The notes under the pieces: model-generated
Told to the model about the DNA's origin: nothing
Database searches by the model: none
The model's input: only the letters and a program-made list of their open reading frames with translations
Position numbers and translations under genes: made by a program
Source: Bacillota bacterium
Lineage (GTDB): Bacteria; Bacillota_H; UBA994; UBA5500
Assembly (NCBI GenBank): GCA_012727835.1
Contig: JAAYGE010000218.1
Coordinates: 1-13,224 of the forward strand
DNA: 13,224 nt
Direction of reading: 5' to 3'
Shown here: in pieces, positions 1 to 5,600 of the stretch
How positions within the stretch are numbered: the first letter of the stretch is position 1
Layout of the letters: each line of letters starts with the position of its first letter

Positions 1-192
1 ATCCTGTCCGATGGCGTGCAGTTGCTGCCACTGAAAAGCCTGGGGCTCCCGAAACAGGCTCCCCCGTTGCACCACCAATCCCTGCAATCGTCCGCTGACC
101 AAATCAATTACTAAAGAACGCACCGTCGCCACTCGCTCACCAGTAGCCACGTTCACGACCGGGAGACCTATCAAGTGCCTTGCCCTGTACAT
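1..192 (-). CDS. PRC-barrel domain protein, N-terminal part (cut by left window edge)
   Basis: The first 64 codons of a protein that continues past the left edge. After the start, the pattern R-x-LIGLPVVN-x-x-TGE, then a V-rich strand, LVIDLVSGRLQGLVV and a following basic turn is the beginning of a PRC-barrel (the beta-barrel fold shared by the photosynthetic reaction-centre H subunit and the RimM C-terminus). The ATG at 192-190 is the first start after an in-frame TAA six codons upstream. Its ribosome binding site is only a G-rich run (GGGGG) about six bases before the start, so it is weaker than those of its neighbours. The gene follows the mnmA terminator, and PRC-barrel proteins are often found beside mnmA in Clostridia (family knowledge). 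Its function is not known, and the missing C-terminus could carry further domains. Confidence 0.75.
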   Translation of the reverse strand, partial: MYRARHLIGLPVVNVATGERVATVRSLVIDLVSGRLQGLVVQRGSLFREPQAFQWQQLHAIGQD

Positions 193-274
193 ATGTCGCC
201 CCCGTTCTTAAAACATCTCCATCTTTATTGTTGCCCGCATCGGTTACTGCCATACTCACCTGCCGGCGGCTGCT

Positions 275-311
275 AACAAAAAGGAGATGTATTGTCTAGC
301 AACACATCTCC
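275..311 (-). terminator. Rho-independent terminator after mnmA
   Basis: Read on the minus strand just after the mnmA stop. GGAGATGT plus GTT pairs with AAT plus ACATCTCC, giving an 11-bp stem with one G-T wobble and a 7-base loop (GCTAGAC). A TTTTTGTT tract follows at once. The stem lies 6 bases after the stop codon, so it should end the operon that starts near 5,211. Confidence 0.85.
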
Positions 312-317
312 CAAATT

Positions 318-1406
318 TTACTTTTCTTTTTGAATTGTTCCCCCGCCCACCAATTTGCGTCCATGGTAAATAACGACAGCTTGCCCCGGGGTAACAGCTC
401 GTACCGGCTGTTCAAAGGTAACTCGGAACTGGCGCTCCGGTAAAATTTCCACCTGACAGGGAACCGGCGGAGCGCTATACCTGATTTTCGCACTCAACTG
501 GGCCTCTGTTTCCTGCGGCCAGTAGAGAAAGTTGGCCTGGCTAGCGATTAGACTTTGCGACCACACCTCATCCTTAGTGCCAACAACCACCTGGTTCAGT
601 TCGGGCCGAATATCGACCACGTAAAGGGGCTCCGAGTGGGTTAAACCGATACCGCGGCGTTGGCCAATTGTAAAATTATGAATTCCACTATGGCTACCGA
701 GCACTTCTCCTCGCCGATTGACAATGGTGCCAAGCACATCAGGTAAACCGGCTTCTTCTGTTAGAAAACGACGGTAGTCATTATCGGGGATAAAGCAAAT
801 TTCCTGGCTTTCCCCCTTATCCGCCGTTGGTAACTGGTAACGGCGGGCAATTTCCCGAGCTTCTTCCTTGTAGTAGTCACCTAGGGGAAACAGTATATGG
901 GCTAATTGCTCCTGGGTAATGTTATACAGAGCATAGGTCTGGTCCTTATGTTCATCCTTGGCCACTTCCAAATAATAGCGGCCAGTTGCTTCGTCATACC
1001 CTCTTTTGGCGTAGTGGCCGGTGGCGATAAAGTCAAATCCTAGAGCCAGTGCCTTTTGTAGGAAGAGATCAAACTTCATGTAGCGATTGCAGGCGATGCA
1101 GGGATTAGGCGTACGCCCAGCTTGATACTCGGCGATAAACTCTTCCACCACCTGTTCTCGAAAGGCATCGCGAAAGTTTAATACATAAAAAGGTATGTCT
1201 AGCCGCTGGGCCACCCGGCGGGCATCCTCTACCGATGCCAGCGAACAACAACCGCCAGCCTTCGCGTCGGCTTCCTCGGAAGCCCAGAGACGCATGGTTG
1301 CTCCGCAAACCTCGTAGCCTTGTTCCTGCAACAAGACAGCCGCCACCGAGCTATCCACGCCACCACTCATGGCTACCAGCACCTTACCTTTAGCTGCCCT
1401 GTTCAT
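318..1406 (-). CDS. mnmA: tRNA-specific 2-thiouridylase MnmA
   Basis: MnmA adenylates and thiolates U34 in the anticodon of tRNA-Lys, tRNA-Glu and tRNA-Gln to make the 2-thiouridine of (c)mnm5s2U; it works in the cytoplasm. The 362-residue protein has the PP-loop SGGVDSS (residues 14-20). It has both family cysteines: Cys103 in TPNPCIACN and Cys204 in ESQEICFI, matching the catalytic and persulfide-carrying pair of E. coli MnmA. DQTYALY (155-161) and FTIGQRRGIGL lie in the tRNA-binding and central domains, and a beta-barrel C-terminal domain ends the protein. A longer open frame exists, but the ATG at 1406 fits the family N-terminus and has GGAGGTG 5 bases upstream. It overlaps the yigZ stop by 17 bases, so the two genes are probably translationally coupled. 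No cysteine desulfurase gene is seen nearby to supply the sulfur. Identification is secure. Confidence 0.97.
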   Translation of the reverse strand: MNRAAKGKVLVAMSGGVDSSVAAVLLQEQGYEVCGATMRLWASEEADAKAGGCCSLASVEDARRVAQRLDIPFYVLNFRDAFREQVVEEFIAEYQAGRTPNPCIACNRYMKFDLFLQKALALGFDFIATGHYAKRGYDEATGRYYLEVAKDEHKDQTYALYNITQEQLAHILFPLGDYYKEEAREIARRYQLPTADKGESQEICFIPDNDYRRFLTEEAGLPDVLGTIVNRRGEVLGSHSGIHNFTIGQRRGIGLTHSEPLYVVDIRPELNQVVVGTKDEVWSQSLIASQANFLYWPQETEAQLSAKIRYSAPPVPCQVEILPERQFRVTFEQPVRAVTPGQAVVIYHGRKLVGGGTIQKEK

Positions 1407-2031
1407 TTGCCACCTCCATCTGAGCCTGTCCACGGGTAATATCGGTAATGCGCTGTTGCAATTCGGCCACATCCGCCGGACGAACAGACGCCTTGACGGT
1501 CACCTGCTCGCCATAATCTAGGGTAGCTATACTGCCGCGGAAACTTTCAATTTCCCGCAATACATCACCCAGATAAGCATAATCCACAGCCGAAATGGTG
1601 ACCGGAATCATAATTATTTCCTGACGTACACCGGCCGCCTCTAGGCCGGCCAGCGCCGTATCCCGATAGGCCCGTATTAGACCGCCTACGCCTAATTTCA
1701 CACCGCCAAAATAGCGCGTGCCAACTACAACCACGTTTGTCAATCCCCGACCTTCTATGGCCTGTAACATGGGAGGGCCGGCCGTGTTTGCCGGCTCACC
1801 AGCATCGCTATAGCGCCGAATACTACTATCCCCATGGCCAACTTTGTAGGCCCAAGCATTATGGGTAGCATCGGCAAATTCATTGCTAACGGCCTCGATA
1901 AATTCCTTTGCTTCCGCTTCACTCTGCACTTCTTTCACCGAAGCAAAAAAGCGACACAAACCGATAGGTACCCGTACGCGTACCGCCTGAGCTACGGTGG
2001 TATACATTTCTGGCCTTGCTTCGTTAGTCAT
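1390..2031 (-). CDS. yigZ: YigZ/IMPACT-family protein (UPF0029)
   Basis: A 213-residue two-domain protein. The N-terminal UPF0029/IMPACT domain shows DATHNAWAY (54-62), SDAGEPANTAG (75-85) and the glycine-rich TRYFGGVKLGVGG (105-117). The C-terminal part (about 136-205) looks like the ferredoxin-fold DUF1949 domain. Relatives include E. coli YigZ and B. subtilis YvyE; the family is linked to ribosome or translation control by the eukaryotic IMPACT protein, but the bacterial role is not settled. I chose the ATG at 2031, which overlaps the rarA stop by 8 bases and has GGGGGA about 9 bases upstream. ATGs at 2040 and 2007 are alternatives. The frame is open further upstream, but that stretch lies inside rarA and does not look like family sequence. 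It sits between rarA and mnmA with overlaps on both sides, so it is an internal operon gene. Confidence 0.9.
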   Translation of the reverse strand: MTNEARPEMYTTVAQAVRVRVPIGLCRFFASVKEVQSEAEAKEFIEAVSNEFADATHNAWAYKVGHGDSSIRRYSDAGEPANTAGPPMLQAIEGRGLTNVVVVGTRYFGGVKLGVGGLIRAYRDTALAGLEAAGVRQEIIMIPVTISAVDYAYLGDVLREIESFRGSIATLDYGEQVTVKASVRPADVAELQQRITDITRGQAQMEVANEQGS

Positions 2032-3364
2032 CAATAGCATTCCCCCGTTCTCCAAACCAATGCTGCAAACGTTCACGCTGGATCTTTTCATAACCACTGG
2101 CACTGGGATGATAGAAGGTTTTTCCTTTTAAACTGTCGGGTAAATATTGTTGTTTAATAAAATGGCCCGGATAGTCATGGGGATATTTATATCCCTGGCC
2201 GTGGCCCAAGCGGGCTGCACCCTTATAACTAGCGTCTCGTAGGTGTATAGGCACACCGGAAAAGGGCTCCTTATCCACCGCCTCTAAGGCCGCATCGATA
2301 CCCTGAATCACCGCGTTACCTTTCGGAGCGCAGGCGATATAGGTGACCGCTTGCGCTAAAGGGATGCGAGCTTCCGGCCACCCGATCATATTGGCCGCCT
2401 GGGCGGCCGCTACTGCCAACGACAGGGCACGGGGATCCGCGTTTCCCACATCTTCAGAGGCACAAATGATAATCCGTCGCGCAATGAAGGCCGGGTCCTC
2501 ACCGGCTCTAATCATCCGAGCCAACCAGTAAAGAGCCGCATCCGGGTCACTGCCGCGCATCGATTTAATAAAGGCAGAAACCGTATCGTAGTGTTGGTCG
2601 CCATCCTTGTCGTAGGCAATAACCCGCCGTTGCACTGACTCGACAGCAACAGCAACGGTAATATGCCGTACGCCACTGGCATCGGGTTCAGTGGTTAACA
2701 CGGCCAATTCTAAAGCATTGAGGGCTGAACGGGCATCGCCGGCGGCCACATGCAGCAAATGCTCTAAAGCCGCTTCCTCCAAGTTTACACGGAAATGCCC
2801 CAGCCCCCGTTCCTTATCCTGAAGCGCCCGCAGCAAGATCTGGCGCAGATGTTCTTCCGTCAGGGGCTGCAAACGAAAAATCCGAGAACGGGATAATAGG
2901 GGGGCATTTTCTTCAAAATAGGGATTCTCCGTGGTGGCACCGATGAGCACAATGGTACCGGCTTCCACATGGGGTAAAAGGGCATCCTGCTGAGATTTAT
3001 TAAAGCGATGGATTTCATCAATAAATAGAACGGTAGCCTGTCCTGTCATCCCTAAGCGTTCTTCAGCTGCAGCCACCACCCGCCTAATGTCGGCTACACC
3101 GGCCGTTACCGCGCTCAGTTGTTCAAAAGCCTTCTGGGTAGTATTAGCAATAACCCGGGCCAGGGTGGTTTTCCCTGTGCCCGGGGGGCCATAGAAAATC
3201 AGTGAGAAAAGACGATCAGCTAAAATCGCCCGGCGTAACAAGCGTCCTTCGCCAATTATATGCTCCTGGCCCACTACCTCATCTAAACTACGGGGACGCA
3301 TGCGTTCTGATAAAGGGGCCTGCTTTTTTAAAATTTGTTGACGATGGTGCGCAAATAGATCCAC
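2024..3364 (-). CDS. rarA: Replication-associated recombination protein RarA (MgsA), AAA+ ATPase
   Basis: RarA is a clamp-loader-related AAA+ ATPase that acts at stalled replication forks with SSB. The 446-residue protein has the expected order: a RARxRP-like N-terminal segment (APLSERMRPRSLDEVVGQEH), Walker A GPPGTGKTT (59-67), Walker B LFIDEIH (113-119), sensor 1 GATTEN (142-147) and the arginine-finger region LLSRSRIF, then the C-terminal tetramerisation domain ending YHPSASGYEKIQRERLQHW. The frame is open to a GTG at 3373, but I prefer the GTG at 3364. It gives the usual family start MDLFAHH and has AGGTGA 5 bases upstream, whereas the GTG at 3373 has no suitable site. That Shine-Dalgarno overlaps the ltaE stop. 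The length matches the family. In B. subtilis rarA lies next to the 6S RNA and aspS region, as it does here apart from three extra genes. Confidence 0.96.
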   Translation of the reverse strand: MDLFAHHRQQILKKQAPLSERMRPRSLDEVVGQEHIIGEGRLLRRAILADRLFSLIFYGPPGTGKTTLARVIANTTQKAFEQLSAVTAGVADIRRVVAAAEERLGMTGQATVLFIDEIHRFNKSQQDALLPHVEAGTIVLIGATTENPYFEENAPLLSRSRIFRLQPLTEEHLRQILLRALQDKERGLGHFRVNLEEAALEHLLHVAAGDARSALNALELAVLTTEPDASGVRHITVAVAVESVQRRVIAYDKDGDQHYDTVSAFIKSMRGSDPDAALYWLARMIRAGEDPAFIARRIIICASEDVGNADPRALSLAVAAAQAANMIGWPEARIPLAQAVTYIACAPKGNAVIQGIDAALEAVDKEPFSGVPIHLRDASYKGAARLGHGQGYKYPHDYPGHFIKQQYLPDSLKGKTFYHPSASGYEKIQRERLQHWFGERGNAIDD

Positions 3365-3369
3365 TCTAA

Positions 3370-4404
3370 TCACCTAGCTAAAGCTAATCTAACCCGCTCT
3401 AGGGCCTCTAGACAATCCTCTTTGGTGACGTTGAGATGGGTTACAAAACGAATGGTATGTTCTCCTGTAGCGTTAGCCTTCAATCCCTGCTCTAAGAAGC
3501 GCGCGGCCAACTGGGGGGCGCTATAGCCAGTACCCGCCACGTTAAGAATGACGATATTTGTTTGCACCGCAGCCATGTCCACTTCTATGCCTGGAATATT
3601 CTGCAACCCCTCAGCTAACAACCGCGCATTAACATGATCCTCCGCCAAACGCTCCACATTATTTTGGAGGGCATAGATGCCGGCAGCAGCTAGAACACCA
3701 GCCTGCCGCAAGCCGCCGCCCAACATTTTGCGATATCTACGGGCCTCTTCTATGAAGGCACGGCTGCCACAAAGCACTGATCCTACCGGGGCACCTAAGC
3801 CTTTGGAGAGACAGATGCTCACCGTATCCACGGGGGCGGCCACCGCCGCCAAAGGCTCACCTAAAGCAGTCGCCGCTTTAAAGAGCCTAGCCCCATCCAA
3901 GTGCACCGGGAGTCCAAATTCATCGGCCACTTTGCGCACCGCCCACATCTCTTCAATGCTAGTTACGGTACCGCCCGCCCGGTTATGGGTATTTTCTAAA
4001 CATATAAGTCCGGTTTTAGGGAAATGGATATTAGCACCGCGCACGGCAGCCCGCACCGCCTCCGGACGCAGGACACCTCGTTCGCCCGGCACTCGCACCG
4101 GTATCAAGCCGCCTAAAGCAGACATACCTCCAACCTCATAATAGTAAATATGGGCTTCCGCTTCTAAAATTACTTCTTCTCCTCGCTCACAATGGGTTAA
4201 CAAGGCTACCAGGTTGCCTTGCGTGCCACTAGTAACAAAGAGAGCCGCTTCCTTACCGCTAAGTTCGACCATTAATTCTTCTAAACGTCGCACCGATGGG
4301 TCTTCCCCATAAACATCGTCGCCCACCTCAGCCCTATACATGGCCTTGCGCATCTCTTCGCTAGGTACGGTGACCGTATCGCTGCGCAGATCTATATAAC
4401 GCAT
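3370..4404 (-). CDS. ltaE: Low-specificity L-threonine aldolase (PLP enzyme)
   Basis: A fold-type I pyridoxal-phosphate enzyme that cleaves L-threonine or L-allo-threonine to glycine and acetaldehyde. The 344-residue protein begins with the family signature IDLRSDTVTVPSEEMR. It has FVTSGTQGN (57-63 region, PLP phosphate binding) and His85 in EAEAHIYYYE, the expected ring-stacking histidine. VHLDGARLFKA follows, with Asp170 for the PLP nitrogen, then Lys201 in SICLSKGLGAPVGS, the expected Schiff-base lysine. Start ATG at 4404 has AAGGAGG 7 bases upstream, one of the best sites in the window. It begins 22 bases after trxA and its TGA overlaps the rarA ribosome binding site, so it is an internal operon gene. 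Beta-eliminating lyases such as tryptophanase are related in fold but lack this N-terminal signature. Confidence 0.95.
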   Translation of the reverse strand: MRYIDLRSDTVTVPSEEMRKAMYRAEVGDDVYGEDPSVRRLEELMVELSGKEAALFVTSGTQGNLVALLTHCERGEEVILEAEAHIYYYEVGGMSALGGLIPVRVPGERGVLRPEAVRAAVRGANIHFPKTGLICLENTHNRAGGTVTSIEEMWAVRKVADEFGLPVHLDGARLFKAATALGEPLAAVAAPVDTVSICLSKGLGAPVGSVLCGSRAFIEEARRYRKMLGGGLRQAGVLAAAGIYALQNNVERLAEDHVNARLLAEGLQNIPGIEVDMAAVQTNIVILNVAGTGYSAPQLAARFLEQGLKANATGEHTIRFVTHLNVTKEDCLEALERVRLALAR

Positions 4405-4426
4405 CTATCTTCCTCCTTCATTTTCT

Positions 4427-4750
4427 CTACAAATGGGGTTCGATGCGTTGCTTAATGGCCGCTTTAGGCATAGCCCCCATTAGGCGCGTAACCTCTTGAC
4501 CATCTTTAAATAAAATCATAGTAGGAATACTCATAATTTGATATTTGGCCGCAATTGCCGGCTCAGCGTCCACGTCCAGCTTGGCAATAGTCAATTTATC
4601 GGCCCATTCTTGGGCCAATTCCTCTAAAATAGGACTGACCATCCGGCAAGGCCCACACCAAGTTGCCCAAAAATCTACCAAGATGGGGCGGGTAGCTTTT
4701 AGAACATCAGTTTCAATAGTACTAGTGGTGACTGTCATGATCTGTGACAC
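4427..4750 (-). CDS. trxA: Thioredoxin
   Basis: A 107-residue classical thioredoxin, the general dithiol reductant of the cytoplasm. The active site WCGPC places the cysteines at 32 and 35 and the cis-proline of SIPT at 76, the same numbers as E. coli TrxA once the start is set at the GTG at 4750. That start gives MSQIMTVTTSTIETDVLKA, which resembles typical Trx N-termini, and it has GGAGG 9 bases upstream. The ATG at 4756 is too close to that site (3 bases) and the ATG at 4738 is too far (about 21), although many gene finders would choose 4738. The 5' end overlaps the RseC-like gene by 29 bases in another frame. This suggests coupled translation with a cysteine-rich membrane protein and possibly a shared redox role (inference). 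The start remains uncertain; the function is not. Confidence 0.95.
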   Translation of the reverse strand: MSQIMTVTTSTIETDVLKATRPILVDFWATWCGPCRMVSPILEELAQEWADKLTIAKLDVDAEPAIAAKYQIMSIPTMILFKDGQEVTRLMGAMPKAAIKQRIEPHL

Positions 4751-5177
4751 AACCATTGGCCTCCTCGTCATCGATAATGTGGGTGATTTTGATGTTAAAC
4801 TGGGCATCCTTTCGTAGGCGCGGTTCTAAGAATCGATGTAACACCAAATAACTGACTGCTAGTGCTCCAAAACCACCGATTAATGAACCGATTTGTCCAG
4901 CGGAATACTGACCTAGAAAAGCGCCCAAAAACATGCATAAAAGGGGAATAGTATAGGCCAGCAGACCAGCTTGCAATACGGCTCGTTGTGACATGGATAA
5001 GAGGACTCGATCACCGGGTTGAGCTGCCACTAAATTCTCGGCCGTTACTATGCGTGTACGTTGCTCATGGGCCATACTACATTTTCCACAATTGGCACAA
5101 GCCGAGTGTTGCACAATACGCACCTGCGCCACCTGGGAGTCACAAGTTAAAACTATACCACTTTGCTGCTGTTGCAC
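4722..5177 (-). CDS. RseC/MucC-family (SoxR-reducing) inner-membrane protein
   Basis: About 151 residues. A small N-terminal domain carries the motif SGIVLTCDSQVAQVRI, followed by CANCGKC, a CxxCxxC cluster typical of the RseC family. Next come an oligosaccharide-binding-like strand region (TRIVTAENLVAAQPGDRVLLSM) and two hydrophobic membrane segments separated by a short loop, AGLLAYTIPLLCMFLGAFLG and IGSLIGGFGALAVSYLVLH. A charged cytoplasmic tail ends the protein. In proteobacteria relatives act on SigmaE signalling or, as RsxC-operon partners, in reducing SoxR; in anaerobic Firmicutes the role is unknown. The start is ambiguous. The GTG at 5177 has GGGAG 4 bases upstream, while the ATG at 5195 has GAGGAG only 1 base away and would add six residues. 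First gene of the left operon, behind its own promoter. Family call is fairly sure; function is not. Confidence 0.8.
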   Translation of the reverse strand: MQQQQSGIVLTCDSQVAQVRIVQHSACANCGKCSMAHEQRTRIVTAENLVAAQPGDRVLLSMSQRAVLQAGLLAYTIPLLCMFLGAFLGQYSAGQIGSLIGGFGALAVSYLVLHRFLEPRLRKDAQFNIKITHIIDDEEANGCVTDHDSHH

Positions 5178-5217
5178 CGGTCTCCCGCCTTTCATTCTCC
5201 TCTGTGTGTTCTCTACT

Positions 5218-5246
5218 ATTTTAGCTTCTCCTGCTGCGAACAGCAA
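5218..5246 (-). promoter_or_regulatory. Candidate promoter for the RseC-trxA-ltaE-rarA-yigZ-mnmA operon
   Basis: On the minus strand TTGCTG (5246-5241), a 17-base spacer and TAAAAT (5223-5218). The -10 box matches the sigma-A consensus at five of six bases; the -35 box matches at only the first three. It begins in the T-tract of the upstream RNA terminator and would start transcripts near 5,211, 16 to 34 bases before the first start codon. Confidence 0.5.
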
Positions 5247-5269
5247 AAAGGCGAGGTAGCAACCTCGCC
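5245..5269 (-). terminator. Rho-independent terminator of the RNA locus downstream of aspS
   Basis: On the minus strand GGCGAGGT and ACCTCGCC form a perfect 8-bp GC-rich stem with a TGCT tetraloop, followed immediately by TTTTT. It precedes the promoter of the next operon, so it ends whatever is transcribed between aspS and the RseC-like gene. There is no obvious protein gene for it to serve, which is the main argument that an RNA is made here. Confidence 0.85.
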
Positions 5270-5466
5270 GGAAAATTATCCACCATGCCGTGAGTTCTTT
5301 CCGTTTTTGAAACCCGCTCTCGCAGGGTGGGCACCATACGCCGCTTAATACGTCCCGTCAAGGCAGGCGTGTACGCCACGACAGATCCGGCGCCCTCATG
5401 TAAATGTGTTGGTTCAAAACGAATCGAACCCACGCACACAGCAGAAATAGTATTAGCATTTCGCTT
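5245..5466 (-). ncRNA. Candidate 6S-like small RNA
   Basis: 6S RNA binds the sigma-A RNA polymerase holoenzyme by mimicking an open promoter. Support here is partial. (1) Position: in B. subtilis the 6S-1 RNA gene lies in the aspS-rarA interval (recalled knowledge), and this interval is equivalent. (2) A promoter (TTGTCT-N17-TACAAT) and a strong terminator bracket about 200 nt plus the terminator. (3) A long nested arm can be drawn: GTGGG (5433-5429) with CCCAC (5331-5327), GCGCCG (5393-5388) with CGGCGT (5343-5338), CTGTC (5384-5380) with GACGG (5359-5355), capped by GGCG-TACA-CGCC. (4) A small hairpin CCTGC-GAGA-GCGGG (5326-5313) follows, where 6S RNAs often have one on the 3' side of the central bubble. 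A convincing closing stem joining the two ends is not seen, and the 5' end is inferred from the promoter only. It could be another RNA class or a structured leader. Confidence 0.45.
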
Positions 5467-5472
5467 GAGCCT

Positions 5473-5501
5473 ATTGTAGCACCGATGTTCATTGTAGACA
5501 A
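5473..5501 (-). promoter_or_regulatory. Candidate promoter of the RNA locus (proximal)
   Basis: On the minus strand TTGTCT (5501-5496), a 17-base spacer and TACAAT (5478-5473). Both boxes are close to the sigma-A consensus and the spacing is ideal. It would start transcripts near A5466. A second TACAAT (5496-5491) with TTGGTA (5518-5513) 16 bases upstream overlaps its -35 box and may form a tandem promoter. Confidence 0.55.
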
Positions 5502-5550
5502 TAAGTAGTACTTACCAATACGCTCGGCTCATCTCTAACTTTCTAACAAA

Positions 5551-5579
5551 ATCTTAACACACGAAAGCTCCAATTGCAA
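5551..5579 (-). promoter_or_regulatory. Candidate upstream promoter just after aspS
   Basis: On the minus strand TTGCAA (5579-5574), a 17-base spacer and TAAGAT (5556-5551). Each hexamer matches the sigma-A consensus at four of six positions. It would give a transcript about 80 nt longer at the 5' end than the proximal promoter. No clear terminator for aspS lies between the aspS stop and here, only a weak 4-bp stem near 5,582-5,568 followed by TTT. Confidence 0.3.
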
Positions 5580-5600
5580 GCCGCGATTTCACATTTTTTT

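Noticed and set aside
141..254. Short minus-strand frame starting at an ATG with an AGGTGA-like site, about 38 codons, overlapping the PRC-barrel start
   Set aside because: No recognisable product, and it overlaps the PRC-barrel gene in another frame; the PRC-barrel frame shows clear family sequence.
1406..1472. N-terminal extension of mnmA up to 1472
   Set aside because: The extension lies within yigZ in another frame, does not resemble MnmA, and a strong ribosome binding site precedes the internal ATG at 1406.
3677..4141. Plus-strand open frame of 154 codons opposite ltaE
   Set aside because: Antisense shadow of the threonine aldolase gene with low-complexity Ala/Pro/Thr-rich composition and no family resemblance.
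5313..5345. A GGTGCCCACC-like stretch resembling a T-box or other riboswitch core
   Set aside because: It does not match the T-box TGGNACCGCG bulge, and it lies downstream of aspS rather than before a synthetase or amino-acid gene.
5411..5436. A GGTTCGATTC stretch resembling a tRNA or tmRNA T-loop
   Set aside because: The required T-stem partner and acceptor stem are missing on both sides, and no anticodon or D-arm can be drawn.
5221..5439. A minus-strand open frame across the RNA locus (72 codons from a GTG, open upstream to about 5,510)
   Set aside because: It has no ribosome binding site or ATG, no recognisable family, and it runs through the stem of the terminator and into the next promoter. 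I regard it as chance openness, although a translated small protein cannot be excluded from sequence alone.
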